A stretch of DNA of 12,621 bases from Candidatus Omnitrophota bacterium (GTDB lineage Bacteria; Omnitrophota; Gorgyraeia; B26-G9), in contig JAKLQT010000073.1 in assembly GCA_022013205.1 (NCBI GenBank), positions 1-12,621 of the forward strand. The letters are read 5' to 3'. Positions 1 to 6,986 of the stretch are shown here, one piece after another. A program made the translations under genes and the position numbers. Every line of letters begins with the position of its first letter. Within the stretch, counting starts at the first letter, position 1. The notes below the pieces were generated by a model. The model made no database searches, had not been told where the DNA came from, and saw only the letters and a program-made list of their open reading frames with translations.

Positions 1-40
1 AAAAGACGAAGTCTTTTAGCGGGAAGCTACCTCGGCTTAA
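1..40. repeat. 40-bp direct repeat, copy 1 (at window edge)
   Basis: The sequence is identical over 40 bases to positions 187-226. It contains the hairpin AAAAGAC-gaa-GTCTTTT (1-17), the motif GCGGG (19-23) and a second small stem AAGC...GCTT (24-38). In the other copy GCGGG pairs with an upstream CCCGC; here the partner would lie left of the window, so this copy may extend beyond the edge. No coding role is seen. Whether further copies follow to the left cannot be seen. Confidence 0.85.
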
Positions 41-83
41 GACTAAGGTTACTTTTGAAACAATAAAATCTTTTACCTATACT

Positions 84-112
84 CCCTCACTTTGCAAACC
101 TGCGAAGGAGGG
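84..112. repeat. Imperfect hairpin in left spacer
   Basis: CCCTC (84-88) pairs with GAGGG (108-112), CTT (90-92) with AAG (105-107) and GCA (94-96) with TGC (101-103), around loop AACC. Base 89 is bulged. Position 93/104 is T against G, which is a wobble pair in a plus-strand RNA but a mismatch in a minus-strand RNA; this slightly favours a plus-strand transcript, if the element is transcribed at all. Confidence 0.5.
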
Positions 113-135
113 TACCGACTGTAAATGAGCACATC

Positions 136-160
136 ACTTATGGAGCGCAGCGACATAAGT
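136..160. repeat. 7-bp hairpin in left spacer
   Basis: ACTTATG (136-142) and CATAAGT (154-160) are perfect inverted repeats around an 11-base loop. A competing pairing exists between CACTTAT (135-141) and ATAAGTG (162-168). With the elements at 84-112 and 178-224 it makes most of the left spacer foldable. No other content was found in positions 41-83 or 227-247. Confidence 0.5.
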
Positions 161-177
161 AATAAGTGCGAATTTAT

Positions 178-209
178 CCCGCTGTTAAAAGACGAAGTCT
201 TTTAGCGGG
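178..209. repeat. 13-bp hairpin in left spacer
   Basis: CCCGC (178-182), a three-base bulge, TAAAAGAC (186-193), loop gaa, GTCTTTTA (197-204) and GCGGG (205-209) give 13 base pairs. A short stem AAGC/GCTT (210-213 with 221-224) follows directly. No T-tract follows on either strand, so it does not look like a simple intrinsic terminator. It could be a mobile palindromic repeat or part of a structured RNA. Confidence 0.7.
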
Positions 210-226
210 AAGCTACCTCGGCTTAA
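187..226. repeat. 40-bp direct repeat, copy 2
   Basis: Exact second copy of positions 1-40, with a 186-bp period. After both copies the sequence diverges but keeps a loose likeness (CTAAGGTTAC against CTAAAAATTAC), as if a longer unit had decayed. It lies 47 bp past the stop codon of the DUF2156 gene, in noncoding DNA. Two copies at this spacing do not make a CRISPR array. Confidence 0.85.
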
Positions 227-247
227 ATCTAAAAATTACGTTATCAT

Positions 248-276
248 AATTTACCACAAAAATCAGGCAATGTCAA
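248..276 (-). promoter_or_regulatory. Candidate promoter pointing off the left edge
   Basis: On the minus strand TTGACA (276-271) is followed after 17 bases by TAAATT (253-248), four of six matches to TATAAT. The -35 overlaps the TGA stop of the DUF2156 gene. Transcription would start near 241 and run through the hairpins and repeats at 224-1. It may drive a gene or structured RNA left of the window. The weak -10 and AT-rich setting mean it could be chance. Confidence 0.35.
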
Positions 277-1193
277 ATAGATTGATGTTTATGCCGTTCC
301 ACAACATAATTCAAGATCATCTCTACCGGATAATAAGAGGTTTTCGTTATCTGCAAATTAGGCAATCCCGAATCATCCATACAATTTATATACCGGTACC
401 CCGTCAACGCACGGCAAAATTCCCGAAAAATAAATTGATAAATCCCTTTATATTTTCGTTCGCACACCTCAAAGGCAATGCAAAACATATCATTATTCAG
501 CTCATATCCAAGCGTATATCCGGCAACAGTTCCGTCAATTATAACAAGAAGCCCGCGAAGCCCGATTTGAAAAAAGTATTCCAGCGCGGTTGTCTGCGCC
601 CGCAACGTATCACCAAGCATATAGCAGTAGAAGTCATCTTTTTTATTCGTTTTACCTGCCTCAACCCATCGCTTGCAAAGCACGAGACAAGCATCCTTGT
701 ACTCATCCCGGTAATCCATCGGTTTATAACTAAACCGTTTAATAAAATAATTATACACGGAACGCTTTGATTTAAATTTATCTCCTTTTAAGCCGATTAA
801 ATCCGCGCAGTTATAAACGTAATCCCCGGGTTTTTCCCGCACCAGAAATTCTTTCGGAGGAAAAAGGTCGAGCATCGGTACTTCCACGTTTTCAATCCGG
901 GAGATACGTTTGTTATGGTTATAATCATCCATAACGCCAAAACATGCTTTAATTACTTTGTCATTAACCTTTCCGAGAGGCGGCAGATACATAAAACAAC
1001 CGCCGCTATTATAAAAAAAAACGCAGAGGCAGTTTTCAATTTTGTGCCAAAAAATCTGGAATATATCTTCCCAGATAAGAATATTCGCGAAATGGTATGG
1101 GCTTAAGCGGCGTGGCGTTAAAGACAAAAATCGGTCAAAGATTTGCTTATCGTCTATAGAAAGCAGTTTCTTTTTCGAAATATTTTTTTCCAT
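273..1193 (-). CDS. DUF2156 family protein (GNAT-fold, LPG-synthase C-terminal-like)
   Basis: A soluble protein of about 306 residues with no membrane segment. DUF2156 is related to the C-terminal catalytic domain of MprF-type lysyl-phosphatidylglycerol synthases and has two acyltransferase-like halves; stand-alone members are mostly uncharacterised and may move an aminoacyl or acyl group. The family-like signatures seen are LKGDKFKSKRSVYNYF (about 135-150) and, near the end, INCMDDSGLPNLQITKTSYYP split as INCMDDSGLP and NLQITKTSYYP (about 269-289). Both lie in the second, GNAT-like half. I chose the ATG at 1193, two bases after the upstream TGA. A TTG at 1199 would instead overlap that stop by four bases and add two residues. 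No good Shine-Dalgarno site is visible, so translation is probably coupled to the gene before it. It is last in the operon. Substrate unknown; family call fairly sure, function not. Confidence 0.8.
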   Translation of the reverse strand: MEKNISKKKLLSIDDKQIFDRFLSLTPRRLSPYHFANILIWEDIFQIFWHKIENCLCVFFYNSGGCFMYLPPLGKVNDKVIKACFGVMDDYNHNKRISRIENVEVPMLDLFPPKEFLVREKPGDYVYNCADLIGLKGDKFKSKRSVYNYFIKRFSYKPMDYRDEYKDACLVLCKRWVEAGKTNKKDDFYCYMLGDTLRAQTTALEYFFQIGLRGLLVIIDGTVAGYTLGYELNNDMFCIAFEVCERKYKGIYQFIFREFCRALTGYRYINCMDDSGLPNLQITKTSYYPVEMILNYVVERHKHQSI

Positions 1194-1195
1194 TG

Positions 1196-1672
1196 TCAAA
1201 AACTATTAGCAGCGGTAATAACATCTTTTAAAATCAAAAAAAGCTCAATCTCCGGGTAACTATGAAATTTATGCCGTTCATCCTTAAGCAAAGGCAAAAT
1301 ATCCGCAGACTGCAGTAATCCGGCCAGATAACGCGCGTAGTCTTTAAAGATTTGACTGTCAAACGTTTTCATTACATAAGGGCAGGACAGATGTGCGGCA
1401 AGGTCAAGGGTTTGTTCCCGCCTTACCAATAAAAAAGGATATATCCTGCACTCAAATGGATGCCGTCCGTAAATCCCGCAATAATTGTCGCTCTCATTCA
1501 AGAATTGGCAGATTGGGCCGGATTTACCCTGCGATAATACTACTTTTTCTATCCCCAGCCTCTCTCTGTCCTCTTCCAAAAGATGCGGCAGCCATATATC
1601 CGAAAAAAAACGGCAGCACCCCCTGCATTTCAGGCAGAACGAAGAATCCGTATATTGCTTAATATCAATCAT
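1196..1672 (-). CDS. YkgJ-type CxxCxxCC cysteine-cluster protein
   Basis: A 158-residue protein whose N-terminus carries C13-x2-C16-x2-C19-C20, followed by spaced cysteines at 55, 65, 75 and 97. This is the pattern of the YkgJ/UPF0153 cysteine-cluster family, thought to bind a metal, zinc or an iron-sulfur cluster. Motifs typical of the family are CGIYGRHPFECRIYPF (65-80) and the single CPY (97-99). The molecular function is unknown; some relatives have been tied to metal-dependent protein modification. Its ATG directly abuts the TAA of the radical SAM gene with no gap, and GGGA about nine bases upstream may serve as ribosome binding site. Its stop lies two bases from the next ATG. Such close packing suggests co-translation with its neighbours. 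The C-terminal 50 residues are helical-looking with no recognisable motif. Confidence 0.8.
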   Translation of the reverse strand: MIDIKQYTDSSFCLKCRGCCRFFSDIWLPHLLEEDRERLGIEKVVLSQGKSGPICQFLNESDNYCGIYGRHPFECRIYPFLLVRREQTLDLAAHLSCPYVMKTFDSQIFKDYARYLAGLLQSADILPLLKDERHKFHSYPEIELFLILKDVITAANSF

Positions 1673-2524
1673 TTAAACATTTCCCAGATACACAAAATTA
1701 AGCTTTTTTCTGGCGATATTATAGGCCCTCTGAAGCGTTTCCTTCGGCGTCGGCGGCAAGTTCAATTCATAACAGGGAAAATACCGGGAAAAATGCAGCG
1801 GCGTATCCGCTCCCGTATTGTCAAAAACCCAATCGGTAAGCCGTTCAAAATGTTCGTCGCTGTCATTCAGCGTCGGGATAACCAGGTTCGTAAGCTCTAC
1901 ATGGCAGGCATCCTTAGCACGTTTAATCGTTTCCAATACCGGATACAGAGTACCCTTACAAATTTTTTTGTAAAAATCATCATCCATCGACTTCAGGTCA
2001 ATATTCATTGCCCCGATAAAAGGCAAAAGCTTTTCCAGCGGCTCCGGGTTCACGTAACCGTTACTGACCAGGACATTAGCCAGGCCGTGCTTTTTCGCCA
2101 GTTGCGCCGTATCCAAAACAAATTCATACCAGATAAACGGTTCATTATAAGTATAAGCCACTCCGAAAGAATGAAGCCTTAAGGCTTCACTTATAATCTG
2201 TTCCGGCGAAACCGCATCCAGATAAGCATCGGGGTCTTGTGAGATATGCCAGTTTTGGCAAAAAATACATCCGAAATTGCAGCCGCGTGTCCCCAGGGAA
2301 AGAATCATCTCTCCCGGATGAAAATGATACAACGGTTTCTTTTCGATTGGGTCCAGCGCTATACCCGTTGTTTTACCGTAAATCAAAGAATACAATTTAC
2401 CTTCGACATTCTTTCGGGAACGGCAATAGCCGGTATTATTGTTTTTAATTATACAATTCTTCGGACAAAGCTCGCATTGAACATTCGATTTATCTGTAAC
2501 TTTATAATATAAAGCATCATGCAT
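1673..2524 (-). CDS. Radical SAM enzyme, AmmeMemoRadiSam type, C-terminally truncated
   Basis: Radical SAM protein of 283 residues. An N-terminal cysteine set (C17, C20, C24, C34, in CELCPKNC and GYCRSR) precedes the SAM-binding cluster motif C82-x3-C86-x2-C89 (GCNFGCIFCQNW). Further family blocks are DPIEKKPLYHF (58-68), AYTYNEP, NVLVSNGYVNPEPL, NIDLKS and LTNLVIPTLNDS. These match the enzymes named for association with AMMECR1 and MEMO proteins, related to pyruvate-formate-lyase activases; their substrate is not established. Neither AMMECR1 nor MEMO is in this window. Relatives run to roughly 330-350 residues and end, after the VYxGNV motif, in a tail with paired cysteines (CPxC) and a conserved arginine. 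Here the frame stops right after YLGNV, so that tail is missing. The start ATG has only a weak ribosome binding site. It lies 31 bp after the FAD gene. Confidence 0.85.
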   Translation of the reverse strand: MHDALYYKVTDKSNVQCELCPKNCIIKNNNTGYCRSRKNVEGKLYSLIYGKTTGIALDPIEKKPLYHFHPGEMILSLGTRGCNFGCIFCQNWHISQDPDAYLDAVSPEQIISEALRLHSFGVAYTYNEPFIWYEFVLDTAQLAKKHGLANVLVSNGYVNPEPLEKLLPFIGAMNIDLKSMDDDFYKKICKGTLYPVLETIKRAKDACHVELTNLVIPTLNDSDEHFERLTDWVFDNTGADTPLHFSRYFPCYELNLPPTPKETLQRAYNIARKKLNFVYLGNV

Positions 2525-2554
2525 ATTTTTATTTTTTACATACCTATAGTCAAT

Positions 2555-2583
2555 ATTATAGTGTCAGTTGCCATAAATTGTCT
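2555..2583 (-). promoter_or_regulatory. Weak candidate promoter before the radical SAM gene
   Basis: A perfect TATAAT lies on the minus strand at 2560-2555, overlapping the stop codon of the FAD oxidoreductase and about 30 bases before the radical SAM ATG. The best -35 at 18 bases is AAGACA (four of six). A second half-site, TTGACT, lies just downstream. If real, it would let the three left genes be expressed separately from the nrd/glycosyltransferase genes. Being in AT-rich DNA, it may be chance. Confidence 0.3.
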
Positions 2584-4070
2584 TTACATTTTTTATTTTC
2601 AGAGATATTCTTGACAGCTTCCATAGCACTTAGCATCGCATAATCCATATTATAATACCGATGCATTCCATTCCTGCCGACGAGGAATAGGTTTTCAATT
2701 TTATCCGTAAAATTTTTAATTAAATGAAAATTATCATATCCACCGGAATGTATCGGATACGCTTTTTCAATTTTTACAATTTTGGCATCAAGAAAATCAT
2801 CTTTATCTATAAATCCGATCAAAGAAAGCTCATTAAGGGCAAATTCCACCATCTCATTTTCCGGCATATTCCAAATTTTATCCCCTTTCCGGCAAAAATA
2901 TTCTAATCCGAGCCAAACAGTGTCTTTATCTTTTACCATATAAGGACTCCAATTGTTAAATATCTGAATTCTGCCTACACTGACATTTTTTTCCTGGATA
3001 TAAATCCAGTTATCCGAAATTAAATTATCATTGCTCCCTTTTTCTTTATTCTTTATATTAAGTTTTTTAAGTAATATCCCCACACATATAAAATCTCTAT
3101 ATATGAGCTCCTCAGCAACCTCTCGTACCGATGCGGAAACACCGCCATTCATGCTTGCAATCAGATCTCTAACCGGAATTGAAGATATAAAATAATCCCC
3201 TTCCTCAACAACACTCTGCTTACGTTCAACACTATCAAAAGTTATCGAATGCACTCTGCTATTATCATAATTTACTTTGACCGCCTTATAGTTTAAAAAT
3301 ATACTGCCGCCTTTTTCTTCGATTAAATCTGCTACCTTTTGCCATAGCTGGCCGCTGCCTAATTTTGGATATAAAAACTTTTCGATTAAACTTGTTTTAA
3401 TCTTTTTCTGCAAAACATCACCTTTCTTATCCGCACCAAAACATTTAGTGAATGCATGCTCTAATACTGAGAAAAGAGTTAACCCTTTAACCCTGCACTC
3501 TCCCCAGTCCGGTCGCATTTTTTTACATGAAACTCCCCATACCTTTTCCGTATAATTTTTAAAAAAAATATCATACAATTCCCTCCCAAACCGGTTAATA
3601 AAAAAATCTTCTAGTGATCTTTCATGCTGAATTGGAAATGCCTTAGCCCTCAAGCAGGATAATATTATTTTAGAAATCTTCTTTAAGCCAAGACCGGAAA
3701 AAGTTTCAGAATCAAACCGCAATGGATAATTAAAAAGTTTTCCCGAAAATAAAATCCTTGAAATTCTATCGCGGATAAGCATAACATTTTTATCCGTAGG
3801 CACGTTCGAAGAATTATTAGCGGATGCCAATGGCATGATATCAAGCCACCACTCCATAATTGATTCTGATTTAGAAAAAAATCTATGTCCTCCCAAATCC
3901 ATTTTATTGCTCTTATAATCTATGGTTCTTGCTATCCCTCCTACCTGAGAAAGCATTTCGTACACAACAGGTTTAACATCTGTTTTCATCAACAGCTCAT
4001 AAGCGGCGGTCAAGCCGGCCGGGCCGGCCCCTATTACAACCGCGGTTTTTTTATTGTTTTTTTCTCTCAT
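2556..4070 (-). CDS. FAD-dependent oxidoreductase (UDP-galactopyranose mutase / amine-oxidase superfamily)
   Basis: 504 residues with a classic Rossmann FAD-binding start: G14-A-G16-P-A-G19, an acidic residue at the end of the second strand (E38 in VVYEML) and GGIAR (44-48). This is followed by [12 protein letters not shown] (57-68), a block seen in uncharacterised amine-oxidase-like flavoproteins. The C-terminal block [19 protein letters not shown] (461-479) is the second FAD-contacting motif. Members near sugar genes resemble UDP-galactopyranose mutase and protoporphyrinogen oxidase; a reaction on a nucleotide sugar or polyprenyl-linked sugar is likely here but unproven. It starts inside the stop of the glycosyltransferase gene (ATGA, 4-bp overlap), so the two are surely co-expressed and probably work on the same glycan. 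Its DNA is much more AT-rich than the nrd genes, as is that of its partner. No signal peptide; cytoplasmic. Confidence 0.8.
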   Translation of the reverse strand: MREKNNKKTAVVIGAGPAGLTAAYELLMKTDVKPVVYEMLSQVGGIARTIDYKSNKMDLGGHRFFSKSESIMEWWLDIMPLASANNSSNVPTDKNVMLIRDRISRILFSGKLFNYPLRFDSETFSGLGLKKISKIILSCLRAKAFPIQHERSLEDFFINRFGRELYDIFFKNYTEKVWGVSCKKMRPDWGECRVKGLTLFSVLEHAFTKCFGADKKGDVLQKKIKTSLIEKFLYPKLGSGQLWQKVADLIEEKGGSIFLNYKAVKVNYDNSRVHSITFDSVERKQSVVEEGDYFISSIPVRDLIASMNGGVSASVREVAEELIYRDFICVGILLKKLNIKNKEKGSNDNLISDNWIYIQEKNVSVGRIQIFNNWSPYMVKDKDTVWLGLEYFCRKGDKIWNMPENEMVEFALNELSLIGFIDKDDFLDAKIVKIEKAYPIHSGGYDNFHLIKNFTDKIENLFLVGRNGMHRYYNMDYAMLSAMEAVKNISENKKCKDNLWQLTL

Positions 4071-5839
4071 CGGATAATTTTAGCGGTCTCTTTATATGGC
4101 GTTATTTTTTTGTTAACAAAAACATGCACATAAGAAAAATTCCCTTCGCGGGTAAGCGAATAAGGAGAAACCCCGACATGCTCCATTTCTTTTTCCAGTC
4201 TCAAAAGCCGGTTGATATCTTCCTCGGTTATATCTTTTTTTAGCTCCGGAAGCAATTGTTCAACCTGACAGTTAAGTGTCTCTTTCCTCGGCCATTTTAT
4301 ATCGGGGTTATCGCTGATATAGATAAAAACATCGTAACTATTTTTGTTTAAATACAAATCAGCATTGGGAAATCCAACTCCGCCGACACAATCACTAAAA
4401 CCATTTTTTTTCAGGTAGGTTTGCAAATCTGCTGCCAGAAGGCTTGCTCCTGATTGACGAAGAATGCCAATACGCAAATCGCGTTTTATCTCCTCACCAA
4501 GCGCTTGCAAAAAGTTACATACATATCTGCTGTATAGATTCTTAGAGCTCATAAATCTTACAATCCCTCTCAATGCCGGATGCAAATCTTGATCCCACAC
4601 ATTGATATCAACACCCCAAAACAACATTCGGTTGCATTCGCTATCAGCCCCAATCATATAATTCATGATCTGATTGGTTAAAAGATCGCGTTCGTAATCT
4701 TTTTCGTTAATATTACAAAGGGTAAACGGATAAATCAATAATGCAACAGATAAAGCACAAGCAAACGATAGTTTTCCGTATTTTTTAAAATAAACCCCGA
4801 TTATTATCGCTATTAGAGGTAAACAAGCAGATATATAGTACCAATGAAAAGCCCTCCCTCCTTGAACTTTATAAAAAGAAAAAATAAGCACTGCGCCAAC
4901 TAAGCTGGACATGAAAAGTATTTCGACCGTCCTTTTTCTTAATAAACTGCCCAATGCAGCAATTAAAAAAATCGCGGTTAAAGGCGGAGAGAGAGCTTGC
5001 ATTAAGCCTTCCCCATAAGCGCTTAACTGAAAAGTAAAACTAGAAAAAGTCGGAATAAAAGGTTCGTGTTTTACATAGTTTAAAAACTGAAAAGGAATAA
5101 AGAATAAAATACCGGAAGCAAAAAAAGAAATTAGAAATAAACTAAAGTTAACGGAATTAAACGTTTTTTTCTTTTTTAAAAAAAGAATAGCGAGAATAAA
5201 AAAGGGGCCGATAAAAAAAACAGGAAACTGTTCCTTTATCAGCATTCCCCACCCAAAAACAAGACCAAAAACAACAGAATACCTTCTGTTTTCAAAAAAA
5301 TCACTTCTTAAAAAATAATAAAAAGCCATGATGAGCACGGATATTTGCCCTGAATACAAATTAATCCCTTGCACATGCAAAATCATACCGGGAAAGATAC
5401 TAAGCAAAAGAACGGAATAAATACCTGAATCTTTAGCTATATACTCGCTAAGCCTAAAAGTATAAATGATTGAAATAATAAAAAACATGAGCGGGAGCAG
5501 ATACTGCTGAGTTAAAAGCAGATTATTAATGCAGGGATTAATAATAATTCCCGCAAAATAATAAAGCGGGGGGCGCTGAAAATAAATATTAACAAACTCC
5601 ACCATTTTATAAATACTCTCAAAAAACTCTGGCGAGCAAAAAACATCACGCAAGCAATCTCTAAAAACTACGGTCAAACAAAAATGCTGGAAGTGATCGG
5701 GTGCAGCAAAAGCATCCTTAACGCATATAAAAAAAAACCAGTTCCTCAAAGAAAATATGGCAACTATACTAACTATGACAAATGCATTAATTATTTTTTG
5801 GGCTTTATCGCTGAGAACTATTTGCAATTTATCAAACAT
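4067..5839 (-). CDS. Multi-pass GT-C membrane glycosyltransferase (ArnT/PMT, family 39-like)
   Basis: About 590 residues: roughly ten hydrophobic segments up to residue 375, then a soluble C-terminal domain of some 210 residues. Such enzymes use polyprenyl-phosphate sugars on the outer face of the inner membrane to glycosylate lipid or protein. Supporting features are an aspartate in the first outer loop (APDHFQH, D48, the usual position of the catalytic acidic residue), the motif RPPLYYFAG (89-97) typical of the PMT_2 group, a KEQFP turn (202-206) and [10 protein letters not shown] (332-341). The second residue of the usual acidic pair is histidine here. The acceptor cannot be told. The chosen ATG at 5839 has a weak ribosome binding site. 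A TTG at 5890 adds 17 basic residues and would leave only 23 bp after nrdG, so it is a real alternative. The 3' end overlaps the FAD gene by four bases. AT-rich throughout. Confidence 0.8.
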   Translation of the reverse strand: MFDKLQIVLSDKAQKIINAFVIVSIVAIFSLRNWFFFICVKDAFAAPDHFQHFCLTVVFRDCLRDVFCSPEFFESIYKMVEFVNIYFQRPPLYYFAGIIINPCINNLLLTQQYLLPLMFFIISIIYTFRLSEYIAKDSGIYSVLLLSIFPGMILHVQGINLYSGQISVLIMAFYYFLRSDFFENRRYSVVFGLVFGWGMLIKEQFPVFFIGPFFILAILFLKKKKTFNSVNFSLFLISFFASGILFFIPFQFLNYVKHEPFIPTFSSFTFQLSAYGEGLMQALSPPLTAIFLIAALGSLLRKRTVEILFMSSLVGAVLIFSFYKVQGGRAFHWYYISACLPLIAIIIGVYFKKYGKLSFACALSVALLIYPFTLCNINEKDYERDLLTNQIMNYMIGADSECNRMLFWGVDINVWDQDLHPALRGIVRFMSSKNLYSRYVCNFLQALGEEIKRDLRIGILRQSGASLLAADLQTYLKKNGFSDCVGGVGFPNADLYLNKNSYDVFIYISDNPDIKWPRKETLNCQVEQLLPELKKDITEEDINRLLRLEKEMEHVGVSPYSLTREGNFSYVHVFVNKKITPYKETAKIIR

Positions 5840-5913
5840 ATAGCTATGCGCTCTTTTACTCTTTATCGGCTTTTTGCCTTTCAACCGCAAGGCAGGTTTT
5901 TAGCCTTAACTAT

Positions 5914-6624
5914 TTACTCCCCCCGCACAAAACAATTTTTAACAAACTCCTTTACCAGACTCCTCATTTTCTTTAACTCGTCCGCAGTATATGGTTTGAC
6001 CTGCATAAAACTTATGTCCAGTGTATCCTTAGGTGAAAACTGCTGCAGCACATACTTTTCTGCGCCGCGCAAAAGCCGGGCTATTTTAACAATATCCGCG
6101 GAATCAAGTAAGGTCGGCACAACCGTTGTTCTAAATTCATATTCAATGCCGCTGTGCATTATAATATCAATACTTTCTTTAATAAGCGAAAGGTCGATAT
6201 TGCTTCCCGATGCCTTGTGATACTTTTCCGGTTCCAGCGGCGCTTTAACATCCATTGCCACATAATCGACAAGCTTTTCTTTTATAATATGCCGCAGCAT
6301 CTGCGGATTCGTACCATTTGTATCTATTTTGACAAACAACCCGTTACGTTTTAGATCATTAAGCAGCGCAGGTAATTGCGCGTAAAGCGTCGGCTCTCCG
6401 CCGCCGATTACGACCGCGTATATCCATCCCTCTTTCTCTTGAAGAAAAAGTTCTATCTGTTCAAAAGGAACTTTGCCAAGCTCATTATCGGATTCGCACA
6501 CAAGAGCTTTAGAATGACAGTAAGGACAGCGAAAATTACATCCTGAAAGGTAAATGACACACGCCAATTTCCCTTCACAATCAATAAATGTATGCGGATT
6601 AAATCCTTTAATCGGGTATCCCAT
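5914..6624 (-). CDS. nrdG: Anaerobic ribonucleotide reductase activating protein (radical SAM)
   Basis: Radical SAM activase that would abstract hydrogen from the C-terminal glycine of NrdD to make the glycyl radical, using SAM and a 4Fe-4S cluster in the cytoplasm. The cluster motif C29-x3-C33-x2-C36 (GCNFRCPYCHS) is present, followed by VVIGGGEPTLY (glycine-rich SAM site), VKIDTNGTNP and YVAMDVKAP. At 236 residues it is longer than the E. coli type and matches the form with an N-terminal GF...T.IDxxGK lead-in seen in many anaerobes. I placed the start at the ATG 6624, which has AGGTGAG four bases upstream; an in-frame TTG at 6639 lies upstream of that site and is less likely. It follows the redoxin gene after 92 bp that contains an inverted repeat. 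Position next to nrdD supports nrdG over other activases. Confidence 0.92.
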   Translation of the reverse strand: MGYPIKGFNPHTFIDCEGKLACVIYLSGCNFRCPYCHSKALVCESDNELGKVPFEQIELFLQEKEGWIYAVVIGGGEPTLYAQLPALLNDLKRNGLFVKIDTNGTNPQMLRHIIKEKLVDYVAMDVKAPLEPEKYHKASGSNIDLSLIKESIDIIMHSGIEYEFRTTVVPTLLDSADIVKIARLLRGAEKYVLQQFSPKDTLDISFMQVKPYTADELKKMRSLVKEFVKNCFVRGE

Positions 6625-6663
6625 AAGCTCACCTGCCAAAAATTATTGACCACCAAACAACAA

Positions 6664-6700
6664 GAAGACAGAAACGGCATTCATCCCCATCCCTGTCTTC
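6664..6700 (-). repeat. Inverted repeat between redoxin gene and nrdG
   Basis: GAAGACAG (6664-6671) and CTGTCTTC (6693-6700) are perfect 8-bp inverted repeats around a 21-base loop that is G-rich on the transcribed strand. It lies in the longest gap inside the nrd operon (6625-6716). There is no T-tract after it, so it is not a typical terminator; an mRNA processing or stability element that lowers nrdG output is possible. An overlapping minus-strand frame starting at 6680 is out of frame with nrdG and has no known motif. Confidence 0.45.
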
Positions 6701-6716
6701 CCTGATGTATTAACAA

Positions 6717-6986
6717 TTAAGAAAGAATATGCTCTTTTATCTTTTCCGAATGCGGGACTTCACCATCCCAGCGCGCAACAACACTATCATTTTTTTCTAC
6801 AATAGTCGTGGGTATCTGCGCGACATTATTGTAAGCTCCCTCAGCCATACCGTCGACAGTATCCATATCATAAAACGTGACGCCCACTTTCTCGTCTACA
6901 TCCCACTTTGCCATAAAATGCCGCACCTTATTTTTTGTCGTTTCGCACTTAGCGCAACCGGTTTTACCAAATATCTTTATTTTCAT
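6717..6986 (-). CDS. NrdH/glutaredoxin-like thiol redoxin
   Basis: An 89-residue thioredoxin-fold protein beginning MKIKIFGKTG, with the redox pair C11-A-K-C14 and a likely cis-proline at P59 (QIPTTIV). The size and short lead strand fit the small NrdH/glutaredoxin-like redoxins. It starts inside the stop of nrdD (ATGA overlap) with AGGAGG ten bases upstream, so it is made together with the reductase. The natural reading is that it supplies electrons to NrdD, as redoxins do for the class III enzymes that do not use formate. The insertion of about ten residues between the first helix and the second strand (MAKWDVDEKVG) is less usual for NrdH. The reductase that recharges it is not in this window. 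The fold is sure, the partner inferred from position. Confidence 0.82.
   Translation of the reverse strand: MKIKIFGKTGCAKCETTKNKVRHFMAKWDVDEKVGVTFYDMDTVDGMAEGAYNNVAQIPTTIVEKNDSVVARWDGEVPHSEKIKEHILS

Noticed and set aside
125..205. 26-codon plus-strand frame with an overlapping upstream frame
   Set aside because: Too short, a poorly spaced GGAGG, and it ends within a palindromic repeat; recorded as part of the repeat finding and not called as a gene.
1..226. CRISPR-like direct repeats
   Set aside because: Only two copies, 40 bp long and 186 bp apart, with no regular spacers and no cas genes.
178..226. tRNA-like start GCCGAGGTAGCT on the minus strand
   Set aside because: It resembles a tRNA acceptor and D-arm start, but there is no matching 3' acceptor strand, anticodon arm or T-loop at the right distance.
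270..770. Long plus-strand open frame opposite the DUF2156 gene
   Set aside because: Antisense to a gene with recognisable family motifs; no motif or ribosome binding site of its own.
5684..6220. Plus-strand open frame spanning the nrdG-glycosyltransferase junction
   Set aside because: It overlaps two well-supported genes on the other strand and its translation shows no domain.
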